The notes under the pieces: model-generated | Database searches by the model: none | Seen by the model: only the letters and a program-made list of their open reading frames with translations | What the model was told of the DNA's origin: nothing | Made by a program: the position numbers and the translations under genes | Assembly: GCF_011683955.1 (NCBI RefSeq) | Contig: NZ_JAAQPI010000026.1 | Location: forward strand, 1 to 64,000 | Reading direction: 5' to 3' | DNA from: Pseudomaricurvus alkylphenolicus | GTDB lineage: Bacteria; Pseudomonadota; Gammaproteobacteria; Pseudomonadales; Cellvibrionaceae | Length of the DNA: 64,000 nucleotides | Shown here: positions 17,035-26,089 of the stretch, in pieces | Position numbering within the stretch: position 1 is the stretch's first letter | How the letters are laid out: every line of letters begins with the position of its first letter

Positions 17035-18657
17035 TTATAAACGTCCAATACCAAAAGTATTGCTGTTGAGCTCACGCTCATCGCCTTCGCGACAAACACT
17101 TAAGGCAAACGCCACCACCGCTCGGGTATCGGCGGGATCAATCATGCCGTCATCCCAAACCCGCGCCGTATTGGCCAGGGCATTGGATTTGGCTTCCATA
17201 GTCTCAGTCGTGTCTTTTTCCAGAGCGTCGACCGAAGCACGCATCTGCTCAGTAATCTCACCGGCTCGAGCCATTTTGGCTTCTGCTACCTGACGCAAAA
17301 CACTACCGGCTTGCGCCGGACCCATCACTGACACCACACTGCGAGGCCAGGCGAACAGGAAGCGCGGATCCATACCGCGGCCGGCCATGGCGTAGTTACC
17401 GGCACCGTAAGAGCCGCTCACAATGATGGTGATCTTCGGCACAGTACAGTTGGTCACGGCCTGAATAAATTTGGCGCCGTGTTTGATGATGCCTGCCTGC
17501 TCTGGTTCAGTACCGACCAGGAAGCCGGTAGTGTTGGTTAAGAACACCAGCGGAGTGCCAGACTGCTCACACAACTGAATAAACTGTGCCGCCTTGGCAG
17601 CACCTTTCGCGGTAATCGGGCTGTTGTTACCGATCACACCACAGTGCTGACCTTCAATTTCCATATGGCCACACAGGGTGCCGTTATCGAAATCAGCTTT
17701 GAATTCCAAAAAGTCGGAACCGTCGGCGATACGGGCGATCACCTCGCGCATATCAAACGGGGTTTTTGCATCTTCTGGCACAATGCCACGCAATTCTTCT
17801 GCCGCGTACAGAGGTTCCTGATAGGACACTTCGGCGTGCAGAGGCTGATTTTTATTCCAGCCTAACTTTTTGGTCACATCGCGGGCGATACGAATACCAT
17901 CGGCATCGTTCTCGGCCAGGTAATCGTTGGTACCGGCCACTTCGCTGTGCATCTCGGCGCCGCCCAATTCTTCATCGGTGGCGATTTCACCGGTGGCGGC
18001 CTTCAATAAAGGAGGTCCCGCCAAGTACATGGTGGATTGTTTTCGCACCAGAATCAGGTAGTCCGACAATGTAGGCTGATAAGCACCACCTGCGGTAGCA
18101 CTGCCATGAACAACCGTGATTTGTGGAATGCCCGCTGCCGATAAACGACATTGCTTGGCGAACATAGAGCCGGATTCACCAAAGGTATCACCGGCTAATT
18201 TCAGGTTACCACCGCCACTTTGGGAAAGGTTTACCATGGGCAATTTGTTTTTTATGGCGATGTCCAGCATACGTCCGCGTTTTTTACCGCCCATTGGGCC
18301 GATGCTGCCGCCTTTGGTCAGGTAATCGTCAACCGCCACCACACAGCGAACACCACCGATATAACCGATACCGGCAATGTAGCTACCACCGGCACCGGAA
18401 CCGTCGGTATCTTCGTCTTGCATATAACCGGCTAAGGTCGACAGCTCGAGAAACGGCGCGCCAGCATCCAGCAACAAGCTCAAGCGTTCGCGGGGTGGGA
18501 TAAAGCCTTTTTTTATGTAACGTTCGGCCTTGGCCTCTGCCGCTTCAATCACGCGACGCTCAATACCGCGAAATTCGTCTACCGCTGCCGTCATCACTTT
18601 TAAATTGTTTTTGAACGCATCGGACTGGGTATCCAGTTGAGATTCGATAACCGCCAT
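17035..18657 (-). CDS. Acyl-CoA carboxylase beta (carboxyltransferase) subunit (AtuC/LiuB-like)
   Basis: 540 residues, carrying the crotonase-like N and C carboxyltransferase domains. GGAYQPTLSDY lies in the N-domain, and GSYGAGNYAMAGRGMDPRF then WPRSVVSVMGPAQA in the C-domain, as in methylcrotonyl- and geranyl-CoA carboxylases. It transfers CO2 from biotin to the gamma carbon of a branched enoyl-CoA. Published work attributes geranyl- versus methylcrotonyl-CoA selectivity to bulk in the acyl pocket of this subunit, so alignment could decide the substrate. It is the second gene of the operon, after the GST gene. Confidence 0.85.
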   Translation of the reverse strand: MAVIESQLDTQSDAFKNNLKVMTAAVDEFRGIERRVIEAAEAKAERYIKKGFIPPRERLSLLLDAGAPFLELSTLAGYMQDEDTDGSGAGGSYIAGIGYIGGVRCVVAVDDYLTKGGSIGPMGGKKRGRMLDIAIKNKLPMVNLSQSGGGNLKLAGDTFGESGSMFAKQCRLSAAGIPQITVVHGSATAGGAYQPTLSDYLILVRKQSTMYLAGPPLLKAATGEIATDEELGGAEMHSEVAGTNDYLAENDADGIRIARDVTKKLGWNKNQPLHAEVSYQEPLYAAEELRGIVPEDAKTPFDMREVIARIADGSDFLEFKADFDNGTLCGHMEIEGQHCGVIGNNSPITAKGAAKAAQFIQLCEQSGTPLVFLTNTTGFLVGTEPEQAGIIKHGAKFIQAVTNCTVPKITIIVSGSYGAGNYAMAGRGMDPRFLFAWPRSVVSVMGPAQAGSVLRQVAEAKMARAGEITEQMRASVDALEKDTTETMEAKSNALANTARVWDDGMIDPADTRAVVAFALSVCREGDERELNSNTFGIGRL

Positions 18658-18695
18658 AATTTAAATTCCTGTTGCTAGTTTCTTAATTCGCTTAC

Positions 18696-19337
18696 TTATT
18701 TGGTTATTTGAGTGAACTCTTCACCAATCTTGGCCACTTTTTGGAAAGCCGGGCGCTCTTTCATGCGATTCAGGTAATCGCGTACCTGGGGTTTATAACG
18801 CTCATCAATTTTCAGGGTTTCCCCCAGAAACAGCGCATAAGCAATGGCGATATCGGCAACGGTAAAACGATTGTCGACCAGATACTCGCGGCCATCTTCC
18901 AGGTGCTTGTTCAGCTTGCGCAAACGGGCGTGAAACCATTTCATATAGTCTGTTGCCGCCTCTTGCAGGCCACGCTCAGGCGGTTCTTGCAGGGTGTAGC
19001 GGATATAAACCGTCTGCGGAAAAGTCAGGGTGGCGTCACTGTGGAACAGCCAATTGAGATAGTCGCCGTACTCCGGATGGTCGGGCTTCAGGCCAAACTC
19101 GTGTTTGCCGTAGCGCTCCACCAGATACAATGGAATACCGCATGACTCGGTCATACGGGTGTCGCCATCGATCATATAGGGAATGGTGCCCAACTCATTA
19201 ACTTCGAGAAACTCAGGCTGCAAAAAACGCGGTGGAAAAGGCATGGAAATGACTTCATAGTCCAAACCCATCTCTTCCAATGCCCATAGGGCCCGCATAG
19301 AGCGCGCCTGGTGGGTATGCCAAACTTTAATCGCCAT
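18696..19337 (-). CDS. Glutathione S-transferase family protein
   Basis: 213 residues with a thioredoxin-fold N-terminus (MAIKVWHTHQARSMRALWAL; Ser13 is the likely glutathione-activating residue), NELGTIPYMIDGDTRMTES as the gamma-glutamyl-binding segment, and an all-helical C-terminal domain (YLVDNRFTVADIAIAYAL). It is the first gene of the carboxylase-AtuA operon, with a divergent AraC gene 260 bases away. Its role could be isomerisation or detoxification of an electrophilic intermediate; this is inferred from context only. Confidence 0.85.
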   Translation of the reverse strand: MAIKVWHTHQARSMRALWALEEMGLDYEVISMPFPPRFLQPEFLEVNELGTIPYMIDGDTRMTESCGIPLYLVERYGKHEFGLKPDHPEYGDYLNWLFHSDATLTFPQTVYIRYTLQEPPERGLQEAATDYMKWFHARLRKLNKHLEDGREYLVDNRFTVADIAIAYALFLGETLKIDERYKPQVRDYLNRMKERPAFQKVAKIGEEFTQITK

Positions 19338-19449
19338 AGAACATTACACTCCGTCTATTTTCTTAAGCGCCCTATTCTCGGACGTTCGGGTCACACAAGG
19401 CTTGTGTTGCCTATTTCAGCTCGCGCCGATGATCATTATCCAATTCTAT

Positions 19450-19511
19450 GGAAATGACGCCCCAAGACTTTGGAAAATGCGTAAAAACCATGGAAAACGC
19501 GCAAATATCTC
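19450..19511 (+). promoter_or_regulatory. Three direct repeats, probable AraC operator
   Basis: GGAAATGACGC (19450), GGAAAATGCG (19472) and GGAAAACGCG (19492) recur at 20-22-bp steps, the helical spacing used by AraC-type activators. They lie between the divergent GST operon and the AraC gene at 19597. The tail CGCAAATATCTC (19500-19511) is repeated exactly at 56241-56252, upstream of the paralogous AraC gene. Confidence 0.55.
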
Positions 19512-19585
19512 TGTAGCATTATGAGTATTCCGTAAAGTGCCCCCAACAAGGGCCTTACGAGAAACCATCAACAAAAAAGGCTAAA

Positions 19586-19600
19586 ATGAAAAAATTATGA
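19586..19600 (+). other. Four-codon mini-ORF overlapping the AraC start
   Basis: ATG AAA AAA TTA TGA, preceded by AAGG, ends inside the start codon of the AraC gene (ATGA overlap at 19597-19600). It could couple translation of the regulator to a leader. The regulator has no clear ribosome site of its own. Confidence 0.35.
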
Positions 19601-20595
19601 GTGTTGTCTACGCAAGCTCATTAGAGCCATTGGCCAAAGTATCCGATGCATTAGGGGTGCCATTTGAAGCACTGGCCCATAAGGTGGGCATTGATATCGG
19701 GCTGCTCAATACCCCCGATGCAACCCTCCCAGCCGAAAAGTACATTCGCCTGCATGAAGAAATTTTACAGCAAACGGGCAATGCCGAAATGGGCCTGTTG
19801 ATAGGCCGGGTCAGCTATCTGGAAAGCTTCCATATCTATATGTCGCTGGCTTCTGCCAGCAACACCTTTCGGGACTGGATTAATCTGATACCAGGCATGT
19901 CACCCGCCTGGGGTGATCTCATGAAAACCTCAATCAGGCGCAAGGGCGATTACTTTATTTTAGAAATGCGATTTGAAGGGCTATCCAACTCGAAGCGTTG
20001 TTTGATCACTGATAGTTTCTTGGCATCCTCAATGATGGTGATGGACGGGTTTTGCGTATTGCCGGTCAGGCCGGTACGGGTGGATTTCACCTACGCCCAG
20101 CCCAGCGACACCACAGCGCTGCAAGAAGCTTTCCGGGCACCTCTGCATTTTGATCAGCCGACCAGCGGGGTGCATTACCACAAAAGTGTTTTGGACCTAC
20201 CACAGTTGCATGTATCCACTTCAGTTTATGACAATGTAAAAGAAGAGTTGGAAGAGTTCTTAAGCTTTACATCCTGGGCCGGAGATTCTTTTACGACTAA
20301 CTTGTACACCATAATTCGCCGCCAACTGCCCACGGGTAAGTGTACGGTTAAAAGTGTGGCCGCAGCGTTGAATATGTCGAGCCGCACCCTGCAGTTGCGC
20401 TTAAAGGAGCGCGATACGCAATTCCGCTATTTTGTACAACAGGTTAGGTCTACACTGGCGGTCAGATACCTGCAGGACAAGAACTTCAGCATTATCAATA
20501 TCGCGTTATTACTGGGTTATGGTGATCCCACGTCTTTTTCAGCGGCGTTTAAATCCTGGCACGGCTGTTCGCCCCGGGAGTACCGTAACAGATAA
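19597..20595 (+). CDS. AraC-family regulator (Arabinose_bd type)
   Basis: 332 residues. An N-terminal ligand-binding domain of the Arabinose_bd/OruR type (FEALAHKVGID, YESFHIYMSLASA-like) is followed by a C-terminal AraC HTH domain (VKSVAAALNMSSRTLQLRLK; NIALLLGYGDPTSFSAAFKSW). It is a close paralogue of the regulator at 56325. Divergent from the GST-carboxylase-AtuA operon, with three operator-like repeats between them, it is the likely activator of that operon. Confidence 0.85.
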   Translation: MSVVYASSLEPLAKVSDALGVPFEALAHKVGIDIGLLNTPDATLPAEKYIRLHEEILQQTGNAEMGLLIGRVSYLESFHIYMSLASASNTFRDWINLIPGMSPAWGDLMKTSIRRKGDYFILEMRFEGLSNSKRCLITDSFLASSMMVMDGFCVLPVRPVRVDFTYAQPSDTTALQEAFRAPLHFDQPTSGVHYHKSVLDLPQLHVSTSVYDNVKEELEEFLSFTSWAGDSFTTNLYTIIRRQLPTGKCTVKSVAAALNMSSRTLQLRLKERDTQFRYFVQQVRSTLAVRYLQDKNFSIINIALLLGYGDPTSFSAAFKSWHGCSPREYRNR

Positions 20596-20821
20596 TTAGA
20601 GGTCACTTGGCTCTGTCAAAACTCAGTCACTTTCTATGCGAGATCCGGTCTACAGCGCCTTGCTATAATGAATAACGCCATAATTTCTGATACTCTCGAA
20701 ATTTGAGCGGATTGATCCTGCGTCGCTCTGATCGACTCCCGTTTTTCACCCGAAAGTGCTGCCGTAACTCTTCAAAAATCGTAAAGAAACAAACGCTAAT
20801 TCAGCGGCCCTTAGGGTGACG

Positions 20822-21697
20822 CTATTTCCGAAGCCGCATCAAGCCTTCCTGGGCCGTGGACGCAACCAACACCCCATCCCGACTGTAAATACTGCCCCGA
20901 TTGAAACCTCGAGCGTGGGCAGACCTGGGGCTATCCATATGGTAGTAAAGCCACTCATCCACTCGACATTGGGTGTGGAACCACATGGCGTGATCCAGGC
21001 TCGCCCCCTGAAACCCTTTGACCATAAAATTAACCGGGTGGGCCCGCAATGCGGTTCCCATAAACCCCAGGTCAGAGATATAGGTCAACAGTGTCAGGTG
21101 GTCTATCAACTGATCATCCAGTCGCGGCACCATTTTGAACCAGAAACCCTGTTCCATTTCCCCGGCCTGGGGATCATGGGGATTACGTGGATTCACTGCT
21201 CGAATGTCTATCACATCGACTGGAATTTGAAACGGAATTGGCCGCTCAGGGTGTTCATTCAGATAGCGCTCAAAACGGTCCACATCCCGTTCGAGCTCCT
21301 CCGGCAGGGGAATACCCTCTGGCATATCGAACTGGTGTTCTAGCCCCTCTTCAAGCTTCTGAAAAGAAACGGCACAGTTAAAAATGGCTTTGCCATTCTG
21401 TTTGGCCACTACCCGGCGGGTTGTAAAACTACCGCCGTCGCGGATAGGGTCTACGTCAAAAATAATGGGCCGGGTTACGTCGCCCCTGCGCAGAAAAAAG
21501 CCGTGGAGCGAGTGAGGCAGGCGATCCGCTTCCACCGTACAGGCCGCGGCATAGAGGGATTGTGCCATGACCTGCCCGCCGTACACTTGCGGCAACTTCA
21601 ATGGCAGAGAATTACCTCGAAAAAGCAAGTCATCCAGTTGTTCAACCCGTAAACTGGCCATCAGTTCATCCAGGTCAAACATATAGTTTTGCTTCAT
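20822..21697 (-). CDS. tesB: Acyl-CoA thioesterase II
   Basis: 291 residues, a double-hotdog thioesterase that hydrolyses acyl-CoA to free acid and CoA. FRGNSLPLKLPQVYGGQVMAQ near the N-terminus, SLHGFFLRRGD, DHAMWFH and the C-terminal TAQEGLMR are characteristic; the Asp, Thr/Ser and Gln of the TesB active site fall in the last three segments. The gene stands alone near an acyl-CoA ligase on the same strand. The 226 bases separating it from the upstream-facing AraC gene contain no recognisable feature. Confidence 0.9.
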   Translation of the reverse strand: MKQNYMFDLDELMASLRVEQLDDLLFRGNSLPLKLPQVYGGQVMAQSLYAAACTVEADRLPHSLHGFFLRRGDVTRPIIFDVDPIRDGGSFTTRRVVAKQNGKAIFNCAVSFQKLEEGLEHQFDMPEGIPLPEELERDVDRFERYLNEHPERPIPFQIPVDVIDIRAVNPRNPHDPQAGEMEQGFWFKMVPRLDDQLIDHLTLLTYISDLGFMGTALRAHPVNFMVKGFQGASLDHAMWFHTQCRVDEWLYYHMDSPRSAHARGFNRGSIYSRDGVLVASTAQEGLMRLRK

Positions 21698-21858
21698 AAT
21701 ACTTCTCGATTACAGCGGAAAGCCAGCTTGCACCACAACCACGCCAGGGGCAATGACAGTTTATTACAGCAAAAATAAACAATAACTGTCAAAAAACCCT
21801 CTAAAGCTGGCGGCAGATCGATATTTAATCATTGGAAAATAAAAGCAGGCCGCCTGCC

Positions 21859-23514
21859 TTATTCCCAGACTATCGGGCTATCAGTGCCTGCCACACACAA
21901 CTCAAGGGTGGAGCGCAATTTTTCTTCAACCTCATCGCGCTTGATCTTGAGTGTATGCGTCAACATCTCATTCTCAATACTCCAGTCTTCCTGACAAATA
22001 ACGATGTGACTGATACGTTCGTGAACTTCCAGTTCAGCATTGACGTTATTAAGCGTGGCTTGCAGCTCCTCGGCCAACTCGGCCTTGTCCCGCGCTATCG
22101 CCGGCTCATTGAGGACAACCAGTAGAATGGTTTGCGGTAATCCGCGACCCACCAGGCACAGCTGCTCCAGGCAGTTAAGAGTGCCAAATCGCTGCTCAAT
22201 GGGGGCTGGGGCAACATACTTGCCTTTCGCGGTTTTAAAGATATCCTTGACGCGACCGGTAATAAAGACAAAACCGTCTTCATCCACACGCACCTTATCG
22301 CCGGTGTGTATCCAGCCATCGATAATAGTCTCAGCGGTTTTTTCCGGGTCTTTATAATAACCCAGCATATTACCCTGTGAACGCAAACACAGCTCACCTT
22401 CCTCGGTAATTTTCATTTCCGCTTCATCACTAATCATCTTACCGATACTACCGAACCGGTAAGCATCGGGGGTGTTAGCCGTTCCCGCCAGGGTTTCGCT
22501 CTGGCCAAAACCTTCATACAGCGGCATGCCCAGTGTCATCCAGGCTTCAATATCTGTCGCCGGGATGGGAGCAGAACCGGAGAATGCATAAGTCACGCGC
22601 TCAAGCCCCATGGAAGCCAGAATTTTCTTGCCCGCTTCCCGTGCCGCTTCCGGGTTTTTCAGCAACTGTTTCCAGGCTTCTTCTCCCATTTGATTCACAA
22701 TACCCGCCTTCAGGTTATGCCAAATACGCGGCACGGCTAAGAAAAAGGTCGGCCTTGCTCGCAACAGATCGCGAACAAAGGTTTCGCGCGACTCATTAAA
22801 GTAAACATGACCACCGCAGTAGAGTGAATGCAACTCAACCACCCCGCGCTCGGCGATATGCGCCAGGGGCAAATAGGAAAAGAACACCGACTGCTCATTA
22901 GTCTTCGTCATCTCTGGCATGTGCGCGACGGAATAGGGCAAGGTTTCGAATGAATGCATGACCCCCTTGGGTTTTCCTGTGGTGCCGGAGGTATAGGAAA
23001 TGGACCAGAGATCATCCGCTGCGCGAACCGGAGAGCCGGCAACAGGCGAATAGGTGTTTATCAGCTCAGTCCAATTCTTATGACCGCCGCTATCCGTCAG
23101 GGAAATCAGCTGCACGCTGTTGCCCACGGTTTGCATCAGCGTATCCAGGTTCATGGCACAACTGTCATCGGCAAACAGCACCGTCATATCGCTGTGCTCC
23201 ATGATGTAGAGCAGCTTGTCCTCCGGCATGGAGGCATAGATGGGGACACTGACACCACCTGCCATCATAATCGCGATATCGGTCATGACCCAGCGTGCGG
23301 TGTTGGCGCCATAGAGCCCCACTTTATCGCCGTGTTTAAGGCCCAGTTCCTGTAATGCTGCGGCCATGCGGCGGGCCTGGTCGCCAACCTGAGCCCAGGT
23401 GTAATCCCTCCACTGATCATTCCCTTCAGGCTGGCTGAGCCAAACCGCATCGGGGCGTTGCTTCTCCCACTGATAAAAACGTTCCAAGGGTGGCAAAAAA
23501 GGCTGCTCGGTCAT
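21859..23514 (-). CDS. AMP-forming long-chain acyl-CoA ligase family protein
   Basis: 551 residues from the ATG at 23514, chosen because GGAG lies 6 bases upstream and because paralogues start at the same point (M-x-x-Q-x-F-x-x-P-L). The ATP loop YTSGTTGKPKGV, YEGFGQSE, WIHTGDKVRVDEDGFVFITG and KTAKGKYVAPAPIE are all present. It is closer to the pair at 40.8 and 49.2 kb than to the ligase at 1.7 kb. A divergent AraC gene starts 140 bases away and may control it. Confidence 0.87.
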   Translation of the reverse strand: MTEQPFLPPLERFYQWEKQRPDAVWLSQPEGNDQWRDYTWAQVGDQARRMAAALQELGLKHGDKVGLYGANTARWVMTDIAIMMAGGVSVPIYASMPEDKLLYIMEHSDMTVLFADDSCAMNLDTLMQTVGNSVQLISLTDSGGHKNWTELINTYSPVAGSPVRAADDLWSISYTSGTTGKPKGVMHSFETLPYSVAHMPEMTKTNEQSVFFSYLPLAHIAERGVVELHSLYCGGHVYFNESRETFVRDLLRARPTFFLAVPRIWHNLKAGIVNQMGEEAWKQLLKNPEAAREAGKKILASMGLERVTYAFSGSAPIPATDIEAWMTLGMPLYEGFGQSETLAGTANTPDAYRFGSIGKMISDEAEMKITEEGELCLRSQGNMLGYYKDPEKTAETIIDGWIHTGDKVRVDEDGFVFITGRVKDIFKTAKGKYVAPAPIEQRFGTLNCLEQLCLVGRGLPQTILLVVLNEPAIARDKAELAEELQATLNNVNAELEVHERISHIVICQEDWSIENEMLTHTLKIKRDEVEEKLRSTLELCVAGTDSPIVWE

Positions 23515-23655
23515 GTCTCTCTCCATATTTTTCATCAATAGCGATCTCTACACTGCTGGTAGTTCAATATAAGTCTAAATAGGTTACACAATATGAGTTT
23601 GACATGACTGGACAATAGGGACATGATATTCGTGTCCCTTTCAAAGGCCGCCACT

Positions 23656-24681
23656 ATGCCGGATTCACATCTCGTTAGCACTGCCCCCATCCGACATATC
23701 GCCCGTCTTGTTGAGCAACTAGGCGGGGATATTGACCCGCTGTGCCAACTGGTCGGGCTCGAGCGCAATGTCATTGAGGATATGCAGGTCCGGATACCCT
23801 ATCCCGCCCTGGTTAAATTAATGGAAGCTGCCGCCCAACAATGCCAGCGTCCCGACTTCAGCTTGCTACTGGCGAACATGCAGCATCCATACAATATGGG
23901 TCCACTGGGCCTATTGGCAAATAGTGGGGAAAACCTCAATGAAACCCTGGATTATCTGACCCGCTATTATCACTTACACAATCAGTCGGTAAAACTTCTA
24001 CTGCAGCGAGGGGAAACCTATTCCCAGCTTATTCGAGAAGACTTGTGGCTCGAGAAATTACCCACCTTTCAATACTGCACGCTGACCTTTGCCCACTACT
24101 ACCTTAATATGCGCTATGCGCTAGGTGAAGACTATAAACCAGCGTTTGTGACCTTTACCTATTCAGCCCCGGTCAATCGCGGCGACTACGAAGACTATTT
24201 TCAATGCCCGGTAGAGTTCGAACAGCCTATTAACGCCTTTGGCTTTCACAGTTACACGCTGGATATCAAATTAACCAGAGCCTCTACCCAGGAAAAAAAG
24301 TATTTGCACGATTTGGTCCACCGATTGGCGAAGTCCACTGAATTAACTGTCGTGCAAAATGTAAAACTCCTGACCCGACACCTATTGCATAGCGACAATT
24401 GCTCCCAGGAGTATATTGCGCAACTGTTGCAGATTCATCCAAAAAAATTGCAACGTGCCCTGAAGGATTCAGGCACTACGTTCCGGGAAATTCGCGCCGA
24501 CTCGCGCCTTGCACTGGCTGAGCATTTTTTAAAGGATTCCGATATTCCGTTAACGGTCATCTCAGAAATGCTTGATTTTAGTGAGCTTAGCGCCTTATCT
24601 CGCGCCTTTAAAAGCAAACATCAGTTAACGCCCAGAGAATGGCGAGAAAGGCACAAACCCGCATTTATAGACGGGCTCTAA
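23656..24681 (+). CDS. AraC-family regulator (Arabinose_bd type)
   Basis: 341 residues from the ATG at 23656 (AAAGG 8 bases upstream); an earlier ATG at 23623 lacks a ribosome site at normal spacing. The N-terminal sensor domain (PIRHIARLVEQLGGDIDPLC, MGPLGLLANSGENLNETLDY) precedes the AraC HTH region (EYIAQLLQIHPKKLQRALK; VISEMLDFSELSALSRAFKSK). It is divergent from the acyl-CoA ligase gene, its probable target. Its 3' end overlaps the convergent VWA gene by 4 bases. Confidence 0.83.
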   Translation: MPDSHLVSTAPIRHIARLVEQLGGDIDPLCQLVGLERNVIEDMQVRIPYPALVKLMEAAAQQCQRPDFSLLLANMQHPYNMGPLGLLANSGENLNETLDYLTRYYHLHNQSVKLLLQRGETYSQLIREDLWLEKLPTFQYCTLTFAHYYLNMRYALGEDYKPAFVTFTYSAPVNRGDYEDYFQCPVEFEQPINAFGFHSYTLDIKLTRASTQEKKYLHDLVHRLAKSTELTVVQNVKLLTRHLLHSDNCSQEYIAQLLQIHPKKLQRALKDSGTTFREIRADSRLALAEHFLKDSDIPLTVISEMLDFSELSALSRAFKSKHQLTPREWRERHKPAFIDGL

Positions 24682-26078
24682 TTCAACTTCAACAACCCAC
24701 CGAGAATACGCTGTAAATCCCGCAATGACTGGCACACCTCCACCTGCGAACAATAGGGTGCGTAGCTGGCCATCACCGAATCACCGGTATTCCAGCTATT
24801 CCGGCTTTCCGGGTTTAACCACAGCACACGCTTACTGCGCCGATAAACCTGTTCCCAAACCTGTGCTTCTGCGGGGGCATTGTTGTTGCGGGCATCGCCC
24901 AGCATGATCACCGTTGTGTGGCGATCAATTTGATCAAGCGCCAAGCCCGAAAAATCCACTAGCGCGCGACCATAATCCGTGGGCTGATTGGCCCACTCAT
25001 TCATTATCTCCGCCAAGGCATCCTCCAGATCCTGCTTGGCGAAGCTCTGGGTAACCTCCCCCATGTTGCTGGCAAATACAAAGGAGCGAACCTTCGGCAA
25101 AACATCCTGTAAACAATAAAGAAACAACAGCAGAAAGCGAGCCATACGACTGACAGAGCCACTGACATCACAGATCGCCATTACTTTCGGCCGCTCTATC
25201 CGTGTTGCCCGCCAACGGGTACGAAACTGGATGCCATCAAACGCAGCGTTGGCTGCTATCGTTTTACGAACGTCCAGCATGCCGCGCTTACTTTGCTTGC
25301 GACGGCGGCCATGTTGGCTGGCGAGTTGCTTGGCCGCCTTGCGTACCAGGCGACTCATGCGCTGGTAATGATGGGTATCGATATGGCTGAGCTTGATTTG
25401 CGACAGGTTCTGGTCGAACTGACGCTGGTTTTTCTGCTCCGCGTAAAGCAGATATTGCTGCTCCACATAGTCGCCCACCTGCTCGCTCAAGCGCAGCTTC
25501 CGCTGCTCCAGCTGCTGTAGCACTTGCCTGGCAGGCAGGCTCTGTTGCGTTTCCAACTGCAGCAACTCCTGATTGAGTGCCTCGACGCCCAGTTGTTGCA
25601 TTATGCGATAACGGTAGCGCCCTTTCTGGGTAAAGAACTGGATTTGGTTAACATTCTCGGACTGCCCGGCTTCAGCAATAGCGCTGGCCATTTGACTGCC
25701 TTCACCTGCCATCAACTGCAGGGCCAGTGGCGATTGCAGCTGCTCGGCCAGGGCCTGGGCCTCCACACTGCTTTCGTCCACCGTTTCAGCTTCCCCCGCC
25801 TCGACAACTGAAACGGTGCTATCGCTATTATCAGCCTCCACAGCAGTGTCGTGACTCATAGCTGTCTGGGCGCTAAAAAAATGCTCAAAGACAATATCGT
25901 AGCTGTGCTTATGGGCTTCGCTTTTGGCCAACACAAGCCCCAGAGCAAGTTTTAACTGCGGGCGTTGTTCAAGCCCCAAAAGCTGCGCCGTACGGATTGC
26001 GTCCAGGGTTTCCGCGGTGGATATGGGAATATCCGCCTGACGCAGCGCGTGAATAAAGTCCCCCAGCAACTGGTGCAT
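24678..26078 (-). CDS. VWA domain protein, CoxE-like
   Basis: 466 residues. The C-terminal third carries a von Willebrand A domain with the metal-ion-dependent adhesion motif DVSGS at 304-308, then TDYGRAL and LGDARNN. The N-terminal part is helical and acidic around residues 80-110. Proteins of this type act with a MoxR AAA+ ATPase as a chaperone pair that activates or inserts metal into partner enzymes. The ATPase gene lies 11 bases upstream. The client is unknown; the adjacent beta-oxidation genes suggest a metabolic enzyme. Confidence 0.82.
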   Translation of the reverse strand: MHQLLGDFIHALRQADIPISTAETLDAIRTAQLLGLEQRPQLKLALGLVLAKSEAHKHSYDIVFEHFFSAQTAMSHDTAVEADNSDSTVSVVEAGEAETVDESSVEAQALAEQLQSPLALQLMAGEGSQMASAIAEAGQSENVNQIQFFTQKGRYRYRIMQQLGVEALNQELLQLETQQSLPARQVLQQLEQRKLRLSEQVGDYVEQQYLLYAEQKNQRQFDQNLSQIKLSHIDTHHYQRMSRLVRKAAKQLASQHGRRRKQSKRGMLDVRKTIAANAAFDGIQFRTRWRATRIERPKVMAICDVSGSVSRMARFLLLFLYCLQDVLPKVRSFVFASNMGEVTQSFAKQDLEDALAEIMNEWANQPTDYGRALVDFSGLALDQIDRHTTVIMLGDARNNNAPAEAQVWEQVYRRSKRVLWLNPESRNSWNTGDSVMASYAPYCSQVEVCQSLRDLQRILGGLLKLN

Positions 26079-26089
26079 CAGCTCTGCTC

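Noticed and set aside
20596-20821. Possible IS end (GGCTCTGTCAAAA near 20620) between an AraC gene and tesB
   Set aside because: Only one end-like sequence, no matching inverted repeat, target duplication or transposase fragment was found.
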